A DNA stretch of 49,035 bases, from the NCBI GenBank assembly GCA_021818665.1, contig JAKATQ010000001.1, positions 1-49,035 on the forward strand, read 5' to 3'. The notes beneath the pieces were generated by a model, which saw nothing but the letters and a program-made list of their open reading frames with translations, did no database searches and had not been told where the DNA came from. The position numbers and the translations under genes were made by a program. Origin of the DNA: Nanobdellota archaeon (GTDB lineage Archaea > Nanobdellota > Nanobdellia > Parvarchaeales > Parvarchaeaceae). This document shows, in pieces, positions 39,897-48,479 of the stretch (positions are counted from its first letter, which is position 1; the number at the start of each line of letters is the position of its first letter).

Positions 39897-41666
39897 ATGC
39901 TTATAAACACCATCAAAAGCCGCCTGGAGGTGCCATCCTGGGCCAAACTATCAGAAAGCGAATACGGTGAGCTGGAATTCCCGTGCTTTGAGGAAGCCAA
40001 GAAGGCCGGAGAGAACCCCAAAGAATTCGCAGAGAAAGTGTCCAGATCCATAGTCGATAAAAATGGCTACATCAAAAGAGTCGACGCCATGAACGGCTAC
40101 GTCAATATGTATCTCGATGTGGATAAAGTTCTTTCGGATTTCCCATACGCGTCTATGGAACGCGTGGAAAATCCGTTTTCTAGGAAGAATATACGTCTGG
40201 AACACACGTCCGTGAACCCCAACAAAGCCCTGCACATAGGACACATGAGGAACATACTGCTCGGTGAGTTCGTGAGAGTAGCGCTCGAGAGGAGCGGCGG
40301 CAACGTCCTCACAACATATTTCGTGGAGGACACCGGCACTCAGGTGGCCGATATACTCGTATGTTTCAAATACTTAGGCAAAAATTTGGATGTCGCTGAA
40401 AAGTTCGATATATATTGTTCAAAGATTTACAGGGAAGTAAACGAACGATATGAGAAGGAGCCAGCCCTGCGGGAGAAACGCGCGAGCGTGTTGCGCGAAA
40501 TAGAGGGCCACGATAAGGATACCACGGCCCTCCTAAAAAAGATAGTCGATAAGATACTGGCTGCGCAGATGGACACGCTTAGAGGATACCGGATAAAATA
40601 CGACATTCTGGACCTTGAAAGTTACATCTTGGGCAAGGGTATCGTCGACTCGGCTATGAAGCTTCTAGAGGAGAAGGGCGTCGCTTACACGCCAAAGAGC
40701 GGTGATAATGCCGGTTGCCTAGTCGCGAAACTGGACGGGTCCGAGAGGATACTCAGGCGTTCTGATGGCACTTCTCTTTATGTGGCAAAGGACATCGCAT
40801 ATGCGTTCATAAAACACGGCGTGCTTGACAAGGCCATCAGATACACGCCATTTGGAAAAAACTACGACGGCAGCGAGATCCTGGTGTCCGATGAAAATGG
40901 CATGCCTAAGCATTTCGGCAAGTTTAACGACTCGATAACCTTGGTGGGATCCGAGCAGCTAGCTGAACAGGACGTCGTAAGGGAGATCCTGCGATTGGTA
41001 GAACCCGACTCTAATTACACTCACTACAGCTATGAACTAGTGACATTATCGAAGAACACTGCGAAGGCTATGGACATAGAACTGGATGTGCGTTTCGTAA
41101 AGATGAGCGGCAGGAAAGGCACGACGGTCGAGGTAGACGACCTTGTTAGGATCATAATGGAGAAACTAAAGAAAGAGGCTGAGAATGGCGGGCGCCCTCT
41201 TGGAGATGAAGACGCTACAAAACTTGCTGTAAACATCGTACGTTATTCCCTGCTGAAGACTTCTCCGAATAAGATGGTGGTGTTCGACATAGATGAAGCG
41301 ACTTCCTTGAAGGGGGATACGGCATTGTACGCCAACTATACTTATGCGAGAGGGCTGAATATCCTAAAAAAAGCGGGCACGGCCGGCTCTAAGGCCCGTA
41401 GTGGGCTCGACGAAGCCGAGAAACAGCTCGCAAAAAAGATCCTTTTCTGGGAGGAGCATCTAATGGACAGCATAAACAATCTAAAACCCAATCTGGCATG
41501 CGAATATCTTCACAAACTATGCGATGGATTCAATAGTTTCTATGAAGCCAACCAGGTTATAGGGTCAGATAGAGAGTCCGAACGACTGCTCTTGCTAAGA
41601 AACGTGCTAGGCGTGATGAAGGAAACGATGGAACTTATCGGCCTTTTCGTTATCGAGCGCGTTTAG
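39897..41666 (+). CDS. argS: Arginyl-tRNA synthetase
   Basis: This class I synthetase charges tRNA-Arg. The 589-residue protein has an N-terminal Add-1 domain. It then has the motif NPNKALHIGHMRN (HIGH), TTYFVEDTGTQVADI, KMSGRKGTTVEVDDL (KMSKS equivalent), and the C-terminal anticodon-binding helices. Conserved HYSYELVTLS precedes the KMSKS loop. Length is normal. The gene stands alone on the plus strand. Confidence 0.96.
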   Translation: MLINTIKSRLEVPSWAKLSESEYGELEFPCFEEAKKAGENPKEFAEKVSRSIVDKNGYIKRVDAMNGYVNMYLDVDKVLSDFPYASMERVENPFSRKNIRLEHTSVNPNKALHIGHMRNILLGEFVRVALERSGGNVLTTYFVEDTGTQVADILVCFKYLGKNLDVAEKFDIYCSKIYREVNERYEKEPALREKRASVLREIEGHDKDTTALLKKIVDKILAAQMDTLRGYRIKYDILDLESYILGKGIVDSAMKLLEEKGVAYTPKSGDNAGCLVAKLDGSERILRRSDGTSLYVAKDIAYAFIKHGVLDKAIRYTPFGKNYDGSEILVSDENGMPKHFGKFNDSITLVGSEQLAEQDVVREILRLVEPDSNYTHYSYELVTLSKNTAKAMDIELDVRFVKMSGRKGTTVEVDDLVRIIMEKLKKEAENGGRPLGDEDATKLAVNIVRYSLLKTSPNKMVVFDIDEATSLKGDTALYANYTYARGLNILKKAGTAGSKARSGLDEAEKQLAKKILFWEEHLMDSINNLKPNLACEYLHKLCDGFNSFYEANQVIGSDRESERLLLLRNVLGVMKETMELIGLFVIERV

Positions 41667-41745
41667 TTAACTGTGAGCAAGACCAGTTTAACCACTTTTA
41701 AGTAAAGATAGAAAGACTTTAATTATGGGCCGTTCTTAAGTAGCT

Positions 41746-43800
41746 ATGGACGCCAAAAGCCTTTTCAGTCCCGAGGGCGTGGCGGTAATAGGAGCTTCTA
41801 GGAACCCTGGCAAGATAGGCAGCATAATACTAAAAAACTTAAGGATAACATACCGCGGACGATTATTTCCTGTCAATACCAATGCATCGGAGATACAGAG
41901 TTTGAGAACCTACCATCGTATCTCTGACATAAAAGAACAGGTCGATCTGGCGATAATAGCCATACCGGCGGAAGGTGTCCTGAAAGTCCTGAAAGACTGC
42001 GAGAAGAAAAAGGTTAGATTCGCGATAGTGATAAGCGCCGGATTTAAGGAATCTGGTGAGAGCGGGACCCGCCTGGAGAACGAGATAAAGGCTTTTCTGA
42101 GGACTTCTAGGATAAGAGTGATAGGCCCAAACTGCCTAGGTGTGATAAACACTAACCCCACTTATAACGCCACGTTCATAGACCCTAACTCCAGGCCTGC
42201 GGAGGGGAAAACGGCTTTCATCTCCCAAAGCGGCGCTCTTCTCAGCGCGATAGTGGACGATGCTACCGCCGAAAAGATAGGTTTCAGTAAGATAGTCAGC
42301 ATAGGCAATGCCATCGACATAGACGAGGCCGAAATGTTGGATATACTCCAAAGGGACGACAAGACGTCTGTGATAGCCCTGTATTTGGAAGGACTTTCTG
42401 ACGGTAAAAAATTCATAAAAAACGCCCAAGAAGTGTCGAAGTCAAAGCCTATAATCATTCTAAAAGGCGGGACGTCGAAAATGGGCGCGAGTGCGGTCAC
42501 TTCGCACACCGGTTCGCTGGCCGGTAACAATACGAGTTATGAACTGGCTTTCAAGCGCGTCGGCGCGATACGCGTAAAGAACATAGACGACCTTTTCAAC
42601 TTTATGCGCGACGCCCCGAATATGAGGGTGAAGAGCGACGAGATCATCATCGTGACTAATGCCGGCGGAGCCGGGGTGGTGGCCACGGACGCACTTAGCG
42701 CCGCCGGACTTAGGCTTGCTAAGATGGGGAACAACATAACAAACGAACTAGCCAAAGAGTTGCCGCGAGGTGCCAACATAAATAACCCGGTCGATGTGCT
42801 TGGGGACGCGACTCCCGAGAGATACAGGTCTGCCATAGACATTGTAGCAAAACTCAACAAGCCCATCATAACGCTTTTTTCTCCACAAGAGGTTTCCATG
42901 CCTATAGAGACGGCTAAGGAGATATACGAGGTACAGCTGAAAAACCCTGGTCTTCCCATCCTGCCAGTGTTCTTGGGGGGGACACAAGTAGAAAAAGCCA
43001 GGCGATTCCTCCGCGATAAGAATATGCCGGCATACAGTTACCCACACGAAGCCGTAGACATCATAGAAGGGCTATATTCATACAGCACGTTCTCGCAACC
43101 GTCGTTCTCGGTGTACAACGGCGTAAAGTATAAGGCCCCTGCGATAAGGGCCGACAAGAACCTGTTCGGCATGGCTGCAAAAGACCTGTTTGATAAAATG
43201 GGCATAAAAACTGCGCCTGGCGTAGTGTTCAAGACCGAGCAGGACATGCGGAAGGCCGCTAGTAAGATAGGTTACCCCTGTGTACTGAAGATAGGCTCGG
43301 ACAAGGTGGTGCATAAGGGCGAAATCGGTGGGGTAGTAGTAGGAATAAAAACCGATGAAGAACTGAAAAGGGCGTTTGACGGTGTAAAGTCCAGGGCCGC
43401 TGAAAACCACGTCAAGCCGATTGATTATGAGCTTTACAAAGACGTTAGCAGAACAGACAAGACCAGGATCGAGATATTGCTCGGTGCGCACAGGGATCCG
43501 CAGTTCGGCACGATGTTGGGGATTGGACTAGGCGGAGAATACGCAGAGATACTACAGGAAGCCTTCTTCATGTTAGTCCCGATGTCGGACAAAGACTTGG
43601 CAGATTTCAAAAACTCAAAGGTCGGACGGATAGTCTCTACTGCTGTTAAACGCAAAGTGATGGACGACCTCCTTGGATATGCGATAAAGATCAGTAAATT
43701 CATGGAAGCGAATCCTAAAATCAAAGATTTGGACATAAATCCACTCTTCATTTTTGACGATGACGTAGTGGCCACCGATTTCAAGATATTCGTGGAGTGA
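41746..43800 (+). CDS. acd: ADP-forming acyl-CoA (acetate-CoA) synthetase, fused alpha-beta
   Basis: It makes ATP from acetyl-CoA (or another acyl-CoA), ADP and phosphate, releasing the acid. Fermenting archaea use it in place of acetate kinase. The 684-residue protein joins a CoA-binding domain (SPEGVAVIGASRNPGKIGSI), two succinyl-CoA-ligase-like domains with the phospho-His in AVTSHTGSLAG (about 250), and an ATP-grasp beta part (IGYPCVLKIGSDKVVHKGEI, then GGV). Both subunits are thus fused, as in several archaea and protists. The chain is complete. It is convergent with metG, with a 5-nt gap. Confidence 0.9.
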   Translation: MDAKSLFSPEGVAVIGASRNPGKIGSIILKNLRITYRGRLFPVNTNASEIQSLRTYHRISDIKEQVDLAIIAIPAEGVLKVLKDCEKKKVRFAIVISAGFKESGESGTRLENEIKAFLRTSRIRVIGPNCLGVINTNPTYNATFIDPNSRPAEGKTAFISQSGALLSAIVDDATAEKIGFSKIVSIGNAIDIDEAEMLDILQRDDKTSVIALYLEGLSDGKKFIKNAQEVSKSKPIIILKGGTSKMGASAVTSHTGSLAGNNTSYELAFKRVGAIRVKNIDDLFNFMRDAPNMRVKSDEIIIVTNAGGAGVVATDALSAAGLRLAKMGNNITNELAKELPRGANINNPVDVLGDATPERYRSAIDIVAKLNKPIITLFSPQEVSMPIETAKEIYEVQLKNPGLPILPVFLGGTQVEKARRFLRDKNMPAYSYPHEAVDIIEGLYSYSTFSQPSFSVYNGVKYKAPAIRADKNLFGMAAKDLFDKMGIKTAPGVVFKTEQDMRKAASKIGYPCVLKIGSDKVVHKGEIGGVVVGIKTDEELKRAFDGVKSRAAENHVKPIDYELYKDVSRTDKTRIEILLGAHRDPQFGTMLGIGLGGEYAEILQEAFFMLVPMSDKDLADFKNSKVGRIVSTAVKRKVMDDLLGYAIKISKFMEANPKIKDLDINPLFIFDDDVVATDFKIFVE

Positions 43801-43805
43801 CACAC

Positions 43806-45281
43806 CTACTTTGCCCGCTCGAAAAGGTTTTTCCCGCGTTTTGGCCGCCCTTCGAACCTCTTGAATCTCGCCTCGCTAAGAGGCTGCGGCTGTACGCCAA
43901 GCTGTTCGAATATGCGTTCGGAGGTGGAAGGCATGAACGGTTGGATGAGTATTGCTATTATACGTATCGCCTCTAGGGCGTTGTAGAGTATTTTTCCCAA
44001 AGCCGCCCCTTTAGCCTCCCACGGCCTAGTATCATTTATGTACTTGTTGACCATCCTGATGACGGCCCATATCTCGTTTATAGCACCGTACATGTCGAAA
44101 TCTTCCATAGATTTTCTCACTTTATCTACATTAGAGTGCACCAGGAGTTCTTCCGCTCCGGAGATGCTCCCGACATCGGTTTTTTCGGCGATGGTCAATA
44201 TCCTCGCGACCAAATTTGCAAGATCGGCCACCAGTTCGCCGTCTATCCTGGCCCTTAGCGCGGCCTCAGAGAAATCGGCATCCTTCCATGCGGGACTTTC
44301 TCGTATAAGGAAGTATCTAACGGCATCTACGGGATATCTTTCCAGTAGCTGCATCGGGTCTACGGCGTTTCCAAGCGATTTGCTCATTTTCTGCCCTTCT
44401 ACCGTCACATAATCGTGCACGAATATCTTGCGGGGAAGTTCTAAGCCGGCAGACAAAAGCATCGCCGGCCAGTAAACCGCGTGGAATCGTATTATCCCTT
44501 TCCCTATGACATGCACGTCGGCCGGCCACCATTTTTTGAAAAGATTTTCATCGCGACCGAAGCCTACGCCGGTAAGGTATATCCCAAGGGCGTCGAACCA
44601 GACGTATATTTTCTGTGACGCGTCTTCGGGTACGGACAGCCCCCAGTCTTTAGCCCGCTCTGAAGAGCGCGACACGCTGAAATCCTTAAGACCGCTTTTC
44701 ACGAACGACAGCACTTCGTTCTTCCTAGATTCTGGATACACCAAAAGCGAGTCGCCCTCTATCAACTCGATGAGCTTTCTCTGGTACTTTGATAGTGTGA
44801 AGAAGTAATTTTCCTCCTCCACGACCTCGGGTTTTGTAAGGTGCTCCGGACACAGTCCATCGACCAGCTCGTCTTCGGTGTAGAAGGCTTCGCAGCCAAC
44901 GCAGTACAGCCCTTTGTATCTCTTTTTGTATATGTCCCCGTTCTTCACGCACGCGTTCCACAGTTTCTTTATACCTGGGAGGTGCAAATCTGGATTAGAC
45001 GACCTCATGAATGTAGAAAAGGAAAGTCCTATAGTTTGTGCGAATTTCTTGAATAATTCTGAGTTGCGATTGCAAAGCTCCTGCGTGCTTATGCCGAGTT
45101 TCTCAGCTGCCTGTACGTTCTTCAGGCTGTTCTCGTCCGCCCCGGTGGTAAGGAACACCTCTTTTCCGGCCGTCTTCTGATATCTGGCGATCACGTCGGC
45201 CTGGACGAATTCGAGAGCGTGGCCTAGATGCGGTTTCGCGTTGACGTAAGGTATGGCTGTCGTTATGTAAAATTTGTCCAT
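43806..45281 (-). CDS. metG: Methionyl-tRNA synthetase
   Basis: This class I synthetase charges initiator and elongator tRNA-Met. The 491-residue protein has TAIPYVNAKPHLGHALEFVQ (HIGH-like), a zinc-like insert with CVGCEAFYTEDELVDGLCPE, IGKGIIRFHAVYWPAMLLSA and KMSKSLGN. It lacks the C-terminal EMAP-like OB domain some MetRS have. Initiator tRNA-Met lies 49 nt upstream on the same strand, so the tRNA and its synthetase probably share a transcript. Confidence 0.96.
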   Translation of the reverse strand: MDKFYITTAIPYVNAKPHLGHALEFVQADVIARYQKTAGKEVFLTTGADENSLKNVQAAEKLGISTQELCNRNSELFKKFAQTIGLSFSTFMRSSNPDLHLPGIKKLWNACVKNGDIYKKRYKGLYCVGCEAFYTEDELVDGLCPEHLTKPEVVEEENYFFTLSKYQRKLIELIEGDSLLVYPESRKNEVLSFVKSGLKDFSVSRSSERAKDWGLSVPEDASQKIYVWFDALGIYLTGVGFGRDENLFKKWWPADVHVIGKGIIRFHAVYWPAMLLSAGLELPRKIFVHDYVTVEGQKMSKSLGNAVDPMQLLERYPVDAVRYFLIRESPAWKDADFSEAALRARIDGELVADLANLVARILTIAEKTDVGSISGAEELLVHSNVDKVRKSMEDFDMYGAINEIWAVIRMVNKYINDTRPWEAKGAALGKILYNALEAIRIIAILIQPFMPSTSERIFEQLGVQPQPLSEARFKRFEGRPKRGKNLFERAK

Positions 45282-45330
45282 TCTGTTCCTCCAGCCAGCA
45301 AGCCGGGCTATTTCGCGGTTGGGTATTATT

Positions 45331-45405
45331 TAGCGGGGGAAAGATTTGAACTTTCGACCTTCGGGTTATGAGCCCGACGAGCACTCCTGGCTGCTCTACC
45401 CCGCT
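45331..45405 (-). tRNA. Initiator tRNA-Met (CAT)
   Basis: The acceptor AGCGGGG pairs with CCCCGCT, giving the A1-U72 pair of archaeal initiators. The anticodon stem has three consecutive G-C pairs (GGG/CCC) flanking CTCATAA, the second initiator hallmark. The T-loop is TTCAAAT, discriminator A, and CCA is not encoded. It is directly upstream of metG. Confidence 0.95.
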
Positions 45406-45476
45406 AAAGTGCACACTTTATTCTAAGGAATCGCCGGGATTATAAACCTAACGTTGTGCTAACGGATGCCTGTGCA

Positions 45477-46409
45477 CTAAGCAACTGACGTGACTCTCGC
45501 ACCAGGAGGCATGTACGTTATGCCGCTCTGTTCGACGGGACTGGATGCGCCGTCTATGTTCACGCTTATGCCCGTCGCCGACGTATTTTCTCCCAGATAG
45601 AAATGCATGAAAAGAGGCGCACCTAGGTCGTTAGAGAAGCAAATCGTGCCGGTGGCGGTCAAGTTGCTATACGGAGAGCTCACACTCATCAATGAACACG
45701 GATTAGAACCGTAATTTTGCACCTGTAAAAATGTGAAATCGAGCTCGGGAACTAGTCCTATCACTGCCCCTATCGACTCTTTTTCCGACGAGATCAGGTC
45801 CTCCAGCACTGAAAACGTGCTCTCGCCTATTTTTGCCTGGCCTCTCTGGTAAGAGCAGTTTATACCGCGATAAGACGGGTTACTTATGGGGCATATTATT
45901 ATGCCGCTGCCGTTATAGAAACCGAACCCGTATGCGCTGCCGAGTCTGAAAAGGCCGTCGTACTTTGATATCGAGAAAGTCATTGGCGTGTTCACACTCG
46001 AGATCATAGTGACTGTCACATTCCCTGTATAGGTTATGTTGAAGTTGGATTCCGCCGATAGCTGGTCGAAAACCGCAGTGGCCTGGCTTCCGTCGGACAC
46101 ACCTGAAAAAGCACTTGGTGATGACGCGGGAGAGAATACGCTGCTCAAGCCGCTGAAAACGTTGAACTTGTATGCGACTGCTACGGCAACCACTATGGCT
46201 ACTATTGCGAGTATCATGAAAAGGTTACGACCGAAGTTAAATCTTCTCTCTCCTTGCGGCTCCCTGCGCATCGGTGGCGGAGCTGATTGAGGCTCTGGCT
46301 GCGGTTCTGGCGCATCATGGTAACTTTGACCGAAAAGCGACTGTGGCTTTGGGAGCGGCAATATTGCCGGCGGCGGCGCGTATGGCGGGCTCTGTTGTGC
46401 CTGGTCCAT
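45477..46409 (-). CDS. Proline-rich membrane-anchored secreted protein, paralogue of the product at 11449-12327
   Basis: The 310-residue protein has a Pro/Gln/Ala-rich cytoplasmic N-terminus (about 1-58, PPYAPPPAILPLPKPQ), one hydrophobic helix (FMILAIVAIVVAVAVAYKF), and a secreted Ser/Asn-rich domain. The secreted part has four regularly placed cysteines (ICPISN, NCSYQR, PCSLMS, ICFSNDLGAP). The last two match CSL...ICFSNxxGxP in the 11449-12327 product. The proline-rich head resembles the N-termini of bacterial DUF4352-like or zinc-ribbon membrane proteins, but no family is certain. A TATA-like CTATTTAAG lies about 20-30 nt upstream. Confidence 0.75.
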   Translation of the reverse strand: MDQAQQSPPYAPPPAILPLPKPQSLFGQSYHDAPEPQPEPQSAPPPMRREPQGERRFNFGRNLFMILAIVAIVVAVAVAYKFNVFSGLSSVFSPASSPSAFSGVSDGSQATAVFDQLSAESNFNITYTGNVTVTMISSVNTPMTFSISKYDGLFRLGSAYGFGFYNGSGIIICPISNPSYRGINCSYQRGQAKIGESTFSVLEDLISSEKESIGAVIGLVPELDFTFLQVQNYGSNPCSLMSVSSPYSNLTATGTICFSNDLGAPLFMHFYLGENTSATGISVNIDGASSPVEQSGITYMPPGARVTSVA

Positions 46410-46430
46410 GTTTAGGTAGCATTTTGTCGG

Positions 46431-46492
46431 CTTAAATAGCTTTAACGAAAAGGTGCGCGTCCGCTGATTTTTGGCCGATACAAGGATATAAT
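46431..46492. promoter_or_regulatory. Divergent promoter region with two TATA-like boxes
   Basis: CTTAAATAG (46431-46439) reads toward the minus-strand secreted protein (22-30 nt from its ATG). GGATATAATA (about 46484-46493) reads toward UMP kinase (24-33 nt from its ATG). Confidence 0.45.
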
Positions 46493-46516
46493 AATGGAAA
46501 CTTTACAATAATCCAT

Positions 46517-47149
46517 ATGGAGATAGTACTGTCGTTGGGCGGCTCTTTCATTTCAGACCGGCCCCATGAAGTACGCAGGCTTAGGGGCGTACTAAAAAGG
46601 GTCTCGAGAAACGCTATAGTGGTGGTCGGGGGGGGAGACTTGGCACGCGAATACATAAGGTTTGCCGGTCTTTTGGGACTCACAAAACGCTCGCTCCATA
46701 GGGTCGGCATAAAAGCTACGCTGATAAACGCCTTCATCCTTTCGGAGGTCCTCGATGGCGAGTTCTTCGATGGGGACCCGAGACGATTAAGAAAACGTGG
46801 GCTAATCGTGACCGGCGGTTTCAAGCCGGGTTGGACTACAGACACGTGCGCCGCATACGCCGCCGTGTCTTCCGGTGCTGATGTCATCTTCAACATATCA
46901 AAGGAAAAGGGCGTATACGATATGGACCCTGAAAAGTTCAGAAATGCGAAACTCCTAAGACACATAAAGTTCGACGAATTGCGGAAGATGACCGGGGCAG
47001 AGAGAAAACCCGGCATGAATTTCATATTTGACCCTATGGCCGCCACGATATGCAAAAGGCACAAAATAAAAGTAGTCGTGACTAACAGGATAACGGATGT
47101 CGCTGATTATCTTAAAAACGGCACGACTAAGGGCACAATAATAGACTGA
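46517..47149 (+). CDS. pyrH: UMP kinase, archaeal type
   Basis: It phosphorylates UMP to UDP. The 210-residue amino-acid-kinase fold protein begins MEIVLSLGGSFISDRPHEVR and contains AIVVVGGGDLAREYIRFA. It then has TGGFKPGWTTDTCAAYAAVS (the nucleotide-binding TTD motif) and GVYDMDPEKFRNAKLL. It is close to the usual archaeal length (about 220). The MFS transporter follows after 25 nt on the same strand and may be cotranscribed. Confidence 0.92.
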   Translation: MEIVLSLGGSFISDRPHEVRRLRGVLKRVSRNAIVVVGGGDLAREYIRFAGLLGLTKRSLHRVGIKATLINAFILSEVLDGEFFDGDPRRLRKRGLIVTGGFKPGWTTDTCAAYAAVSSGADVIFNISKEKGVYDMDPEKFRNAKLLRHIKFDELRKMTGAERKPGMNFIFDPMAATICKRHKIKVVVTNRITDVADYLKNGTTKGTIID

Positions 47150-47174
47150 ATAAACCGTCAAAAGAGCGTCTAAA

Positions 47175-48434
47175 ATGGCGAGATCCACCTCATGGATGTA
47201 CAGTATAATACCCATATCGGCCGTTTCTGGCGGTCTCGGGATAATCCTGCCGCTCTACATCCTTGAGCTAGGGGGCACAGTATTCAATGTCGGGGTGGCC
47301 GTAGCTCTTTTTGAACTCGTATCCATACCGGCTTCGATTTTCTGGGGGGATCTTACGGACCGGCTTACGAGGACGAAAGTATTCATAATATTTTCTATAC
47401 TCGGGACTATTCCGATCTTACTGATATTCTATCTCGTCGCATTTGTGCCCGTTGTAGAGTCTGTATATGGCCTGTACGCGTTCATAGCCACGGCATCGTC
47501 GCCGGCGATAAACATACTCATAATGAGCGGGCGTGTCGGCCGGGCGCTTCCTAAACATTTCAGCAGGTACAGCGTATTTTCCATAATGGGTTCTTTCGCC
47601 GGTATGCTTCCCGGCCTTTTCCTTAATCAGGACCTAATCGGTGTCTATCTTTTGATAATCATGTCTTTCAATATTATAGCGCTCATAGTAGCCATATTCC
47701 TTATAAAGACCACACACCGGGAACAGGTGCGTCGTAAGAACATCACTGCGGTTGGAGAGAGTTTTGCCGTGCTGAACCAGCTCAGCCATACTCCGTTCAT
47801 ACTTACAAGCACGCGACTTCTTGAACGCATACGCAGAAGGCTGTCGGATGAGCGCGTAAGGAACATATACGCCCTTCTTGCAACGATAGCCCTTTTCAAC
47901 TTAGGGATGTACCTATTCAATTCATCGTACATTCCATACCTTAGGGGTCAATCGTTGTCGTACAGCGACATATTCCTCATAAACATTATTAACTCGGCTG
48001 CGCAGCTGCTGGTTTACGGTGTTTTCATCGCACTCGTAAGAAAGATAAACCTCGGCCGCTATTACAAAGCCGCGACCGTCTTCAGGACTATAGGCTATGC
48101 GATGACATTCGTGCCGTTTCTGCTCATAGACGGCGGTTTTCTGTACCTAAATATCGCCGGGTATGCTATAACGGGCCTGGCGTATGCGATGTGGAATGTG
48201 ACATCGTCCGTGCTCTTGTACACGCAGATAAGAAAACTCGGGAAGGGACACTACATAGGAGTATGGGTCGCCCTGCTAGGGTTTTCAGCCGTGATCGGGT
48301 CGCTCTTTTCCGGAATAATGTCGTCTTATGTCGGATACAACGCGACTTTTTCCCTTAGCATTCTCGCTATAATAGGTTCGCTGATAGTTTTCGCAAGATA
48401 CGAAGGCGCCATAGTATCCAAAAAACCGATCTAG
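47175..48434 (+). CDS. Major facilitator superfamily transporter
   Basis: This 419-residue integral membrane protein has about 12 hydrophobic helices in two halves. The loop between helices 2 and 3 (FWGDLTDRLTRTKVFI) matches the MFS signature GxxxDRxGR/K. It probably exports or imports a small solute; the substrate cannot be assigned. The first helix begins almost at the N-terminus (SIIPISAVSGGLGIILPLYI). The gene is just downstream of UMP kinase, but no functional link is evident. Confidence 0.85.
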   Translation: MARSTSWMYSIIPISAVSGGLGIILPLYILELGGTVFNVGVAVALFELVSIPASIFWGDLTDRLTRTKVFIIFSILGTIPILLIFYLVAFVPVVESVYGLYAFIATASSPAINILIMSGRVGRALPKHFSRYSVFSIMGSFAGMLPGLFLNQDLIGVYLLIIMSFNIIALIVAIFLIKTTHREQVRRKNITAVGESFAVLNQLSHTPFILTSTRLLERIRRRLSDERVRNIYALLATIALFNLGMYLFNSSYIPYLRGQSLSYSDIFLINIINSAAQLLVYGVFIALVRKINLGRYYKAATVFRTIGYAMTFVPFLLIDGGFLYLNIAGYAITGLAYAMWNVTSSVLLYTQIRKLGKGHYIGVWVALLGFSAVIGSLFSGIMSSYVGYNATFSLSILAIIGSLIVFARYEGAIVSKKPI

Positions 48435-48446
48435 AAGCCGGTGGAT

Positions 48447-48457
48447 ATACTTAAATA
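48447..48457 (+). promoter_or_regulatory. TATA-like box for topoisomerase I
   Basis: ATACTTAAATA lies 23-33 nt before the ATG at 48480. Confidence 0.45.
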
Positions 48458-48479
48458 CGATGGTATTCAAAAGGCTATA

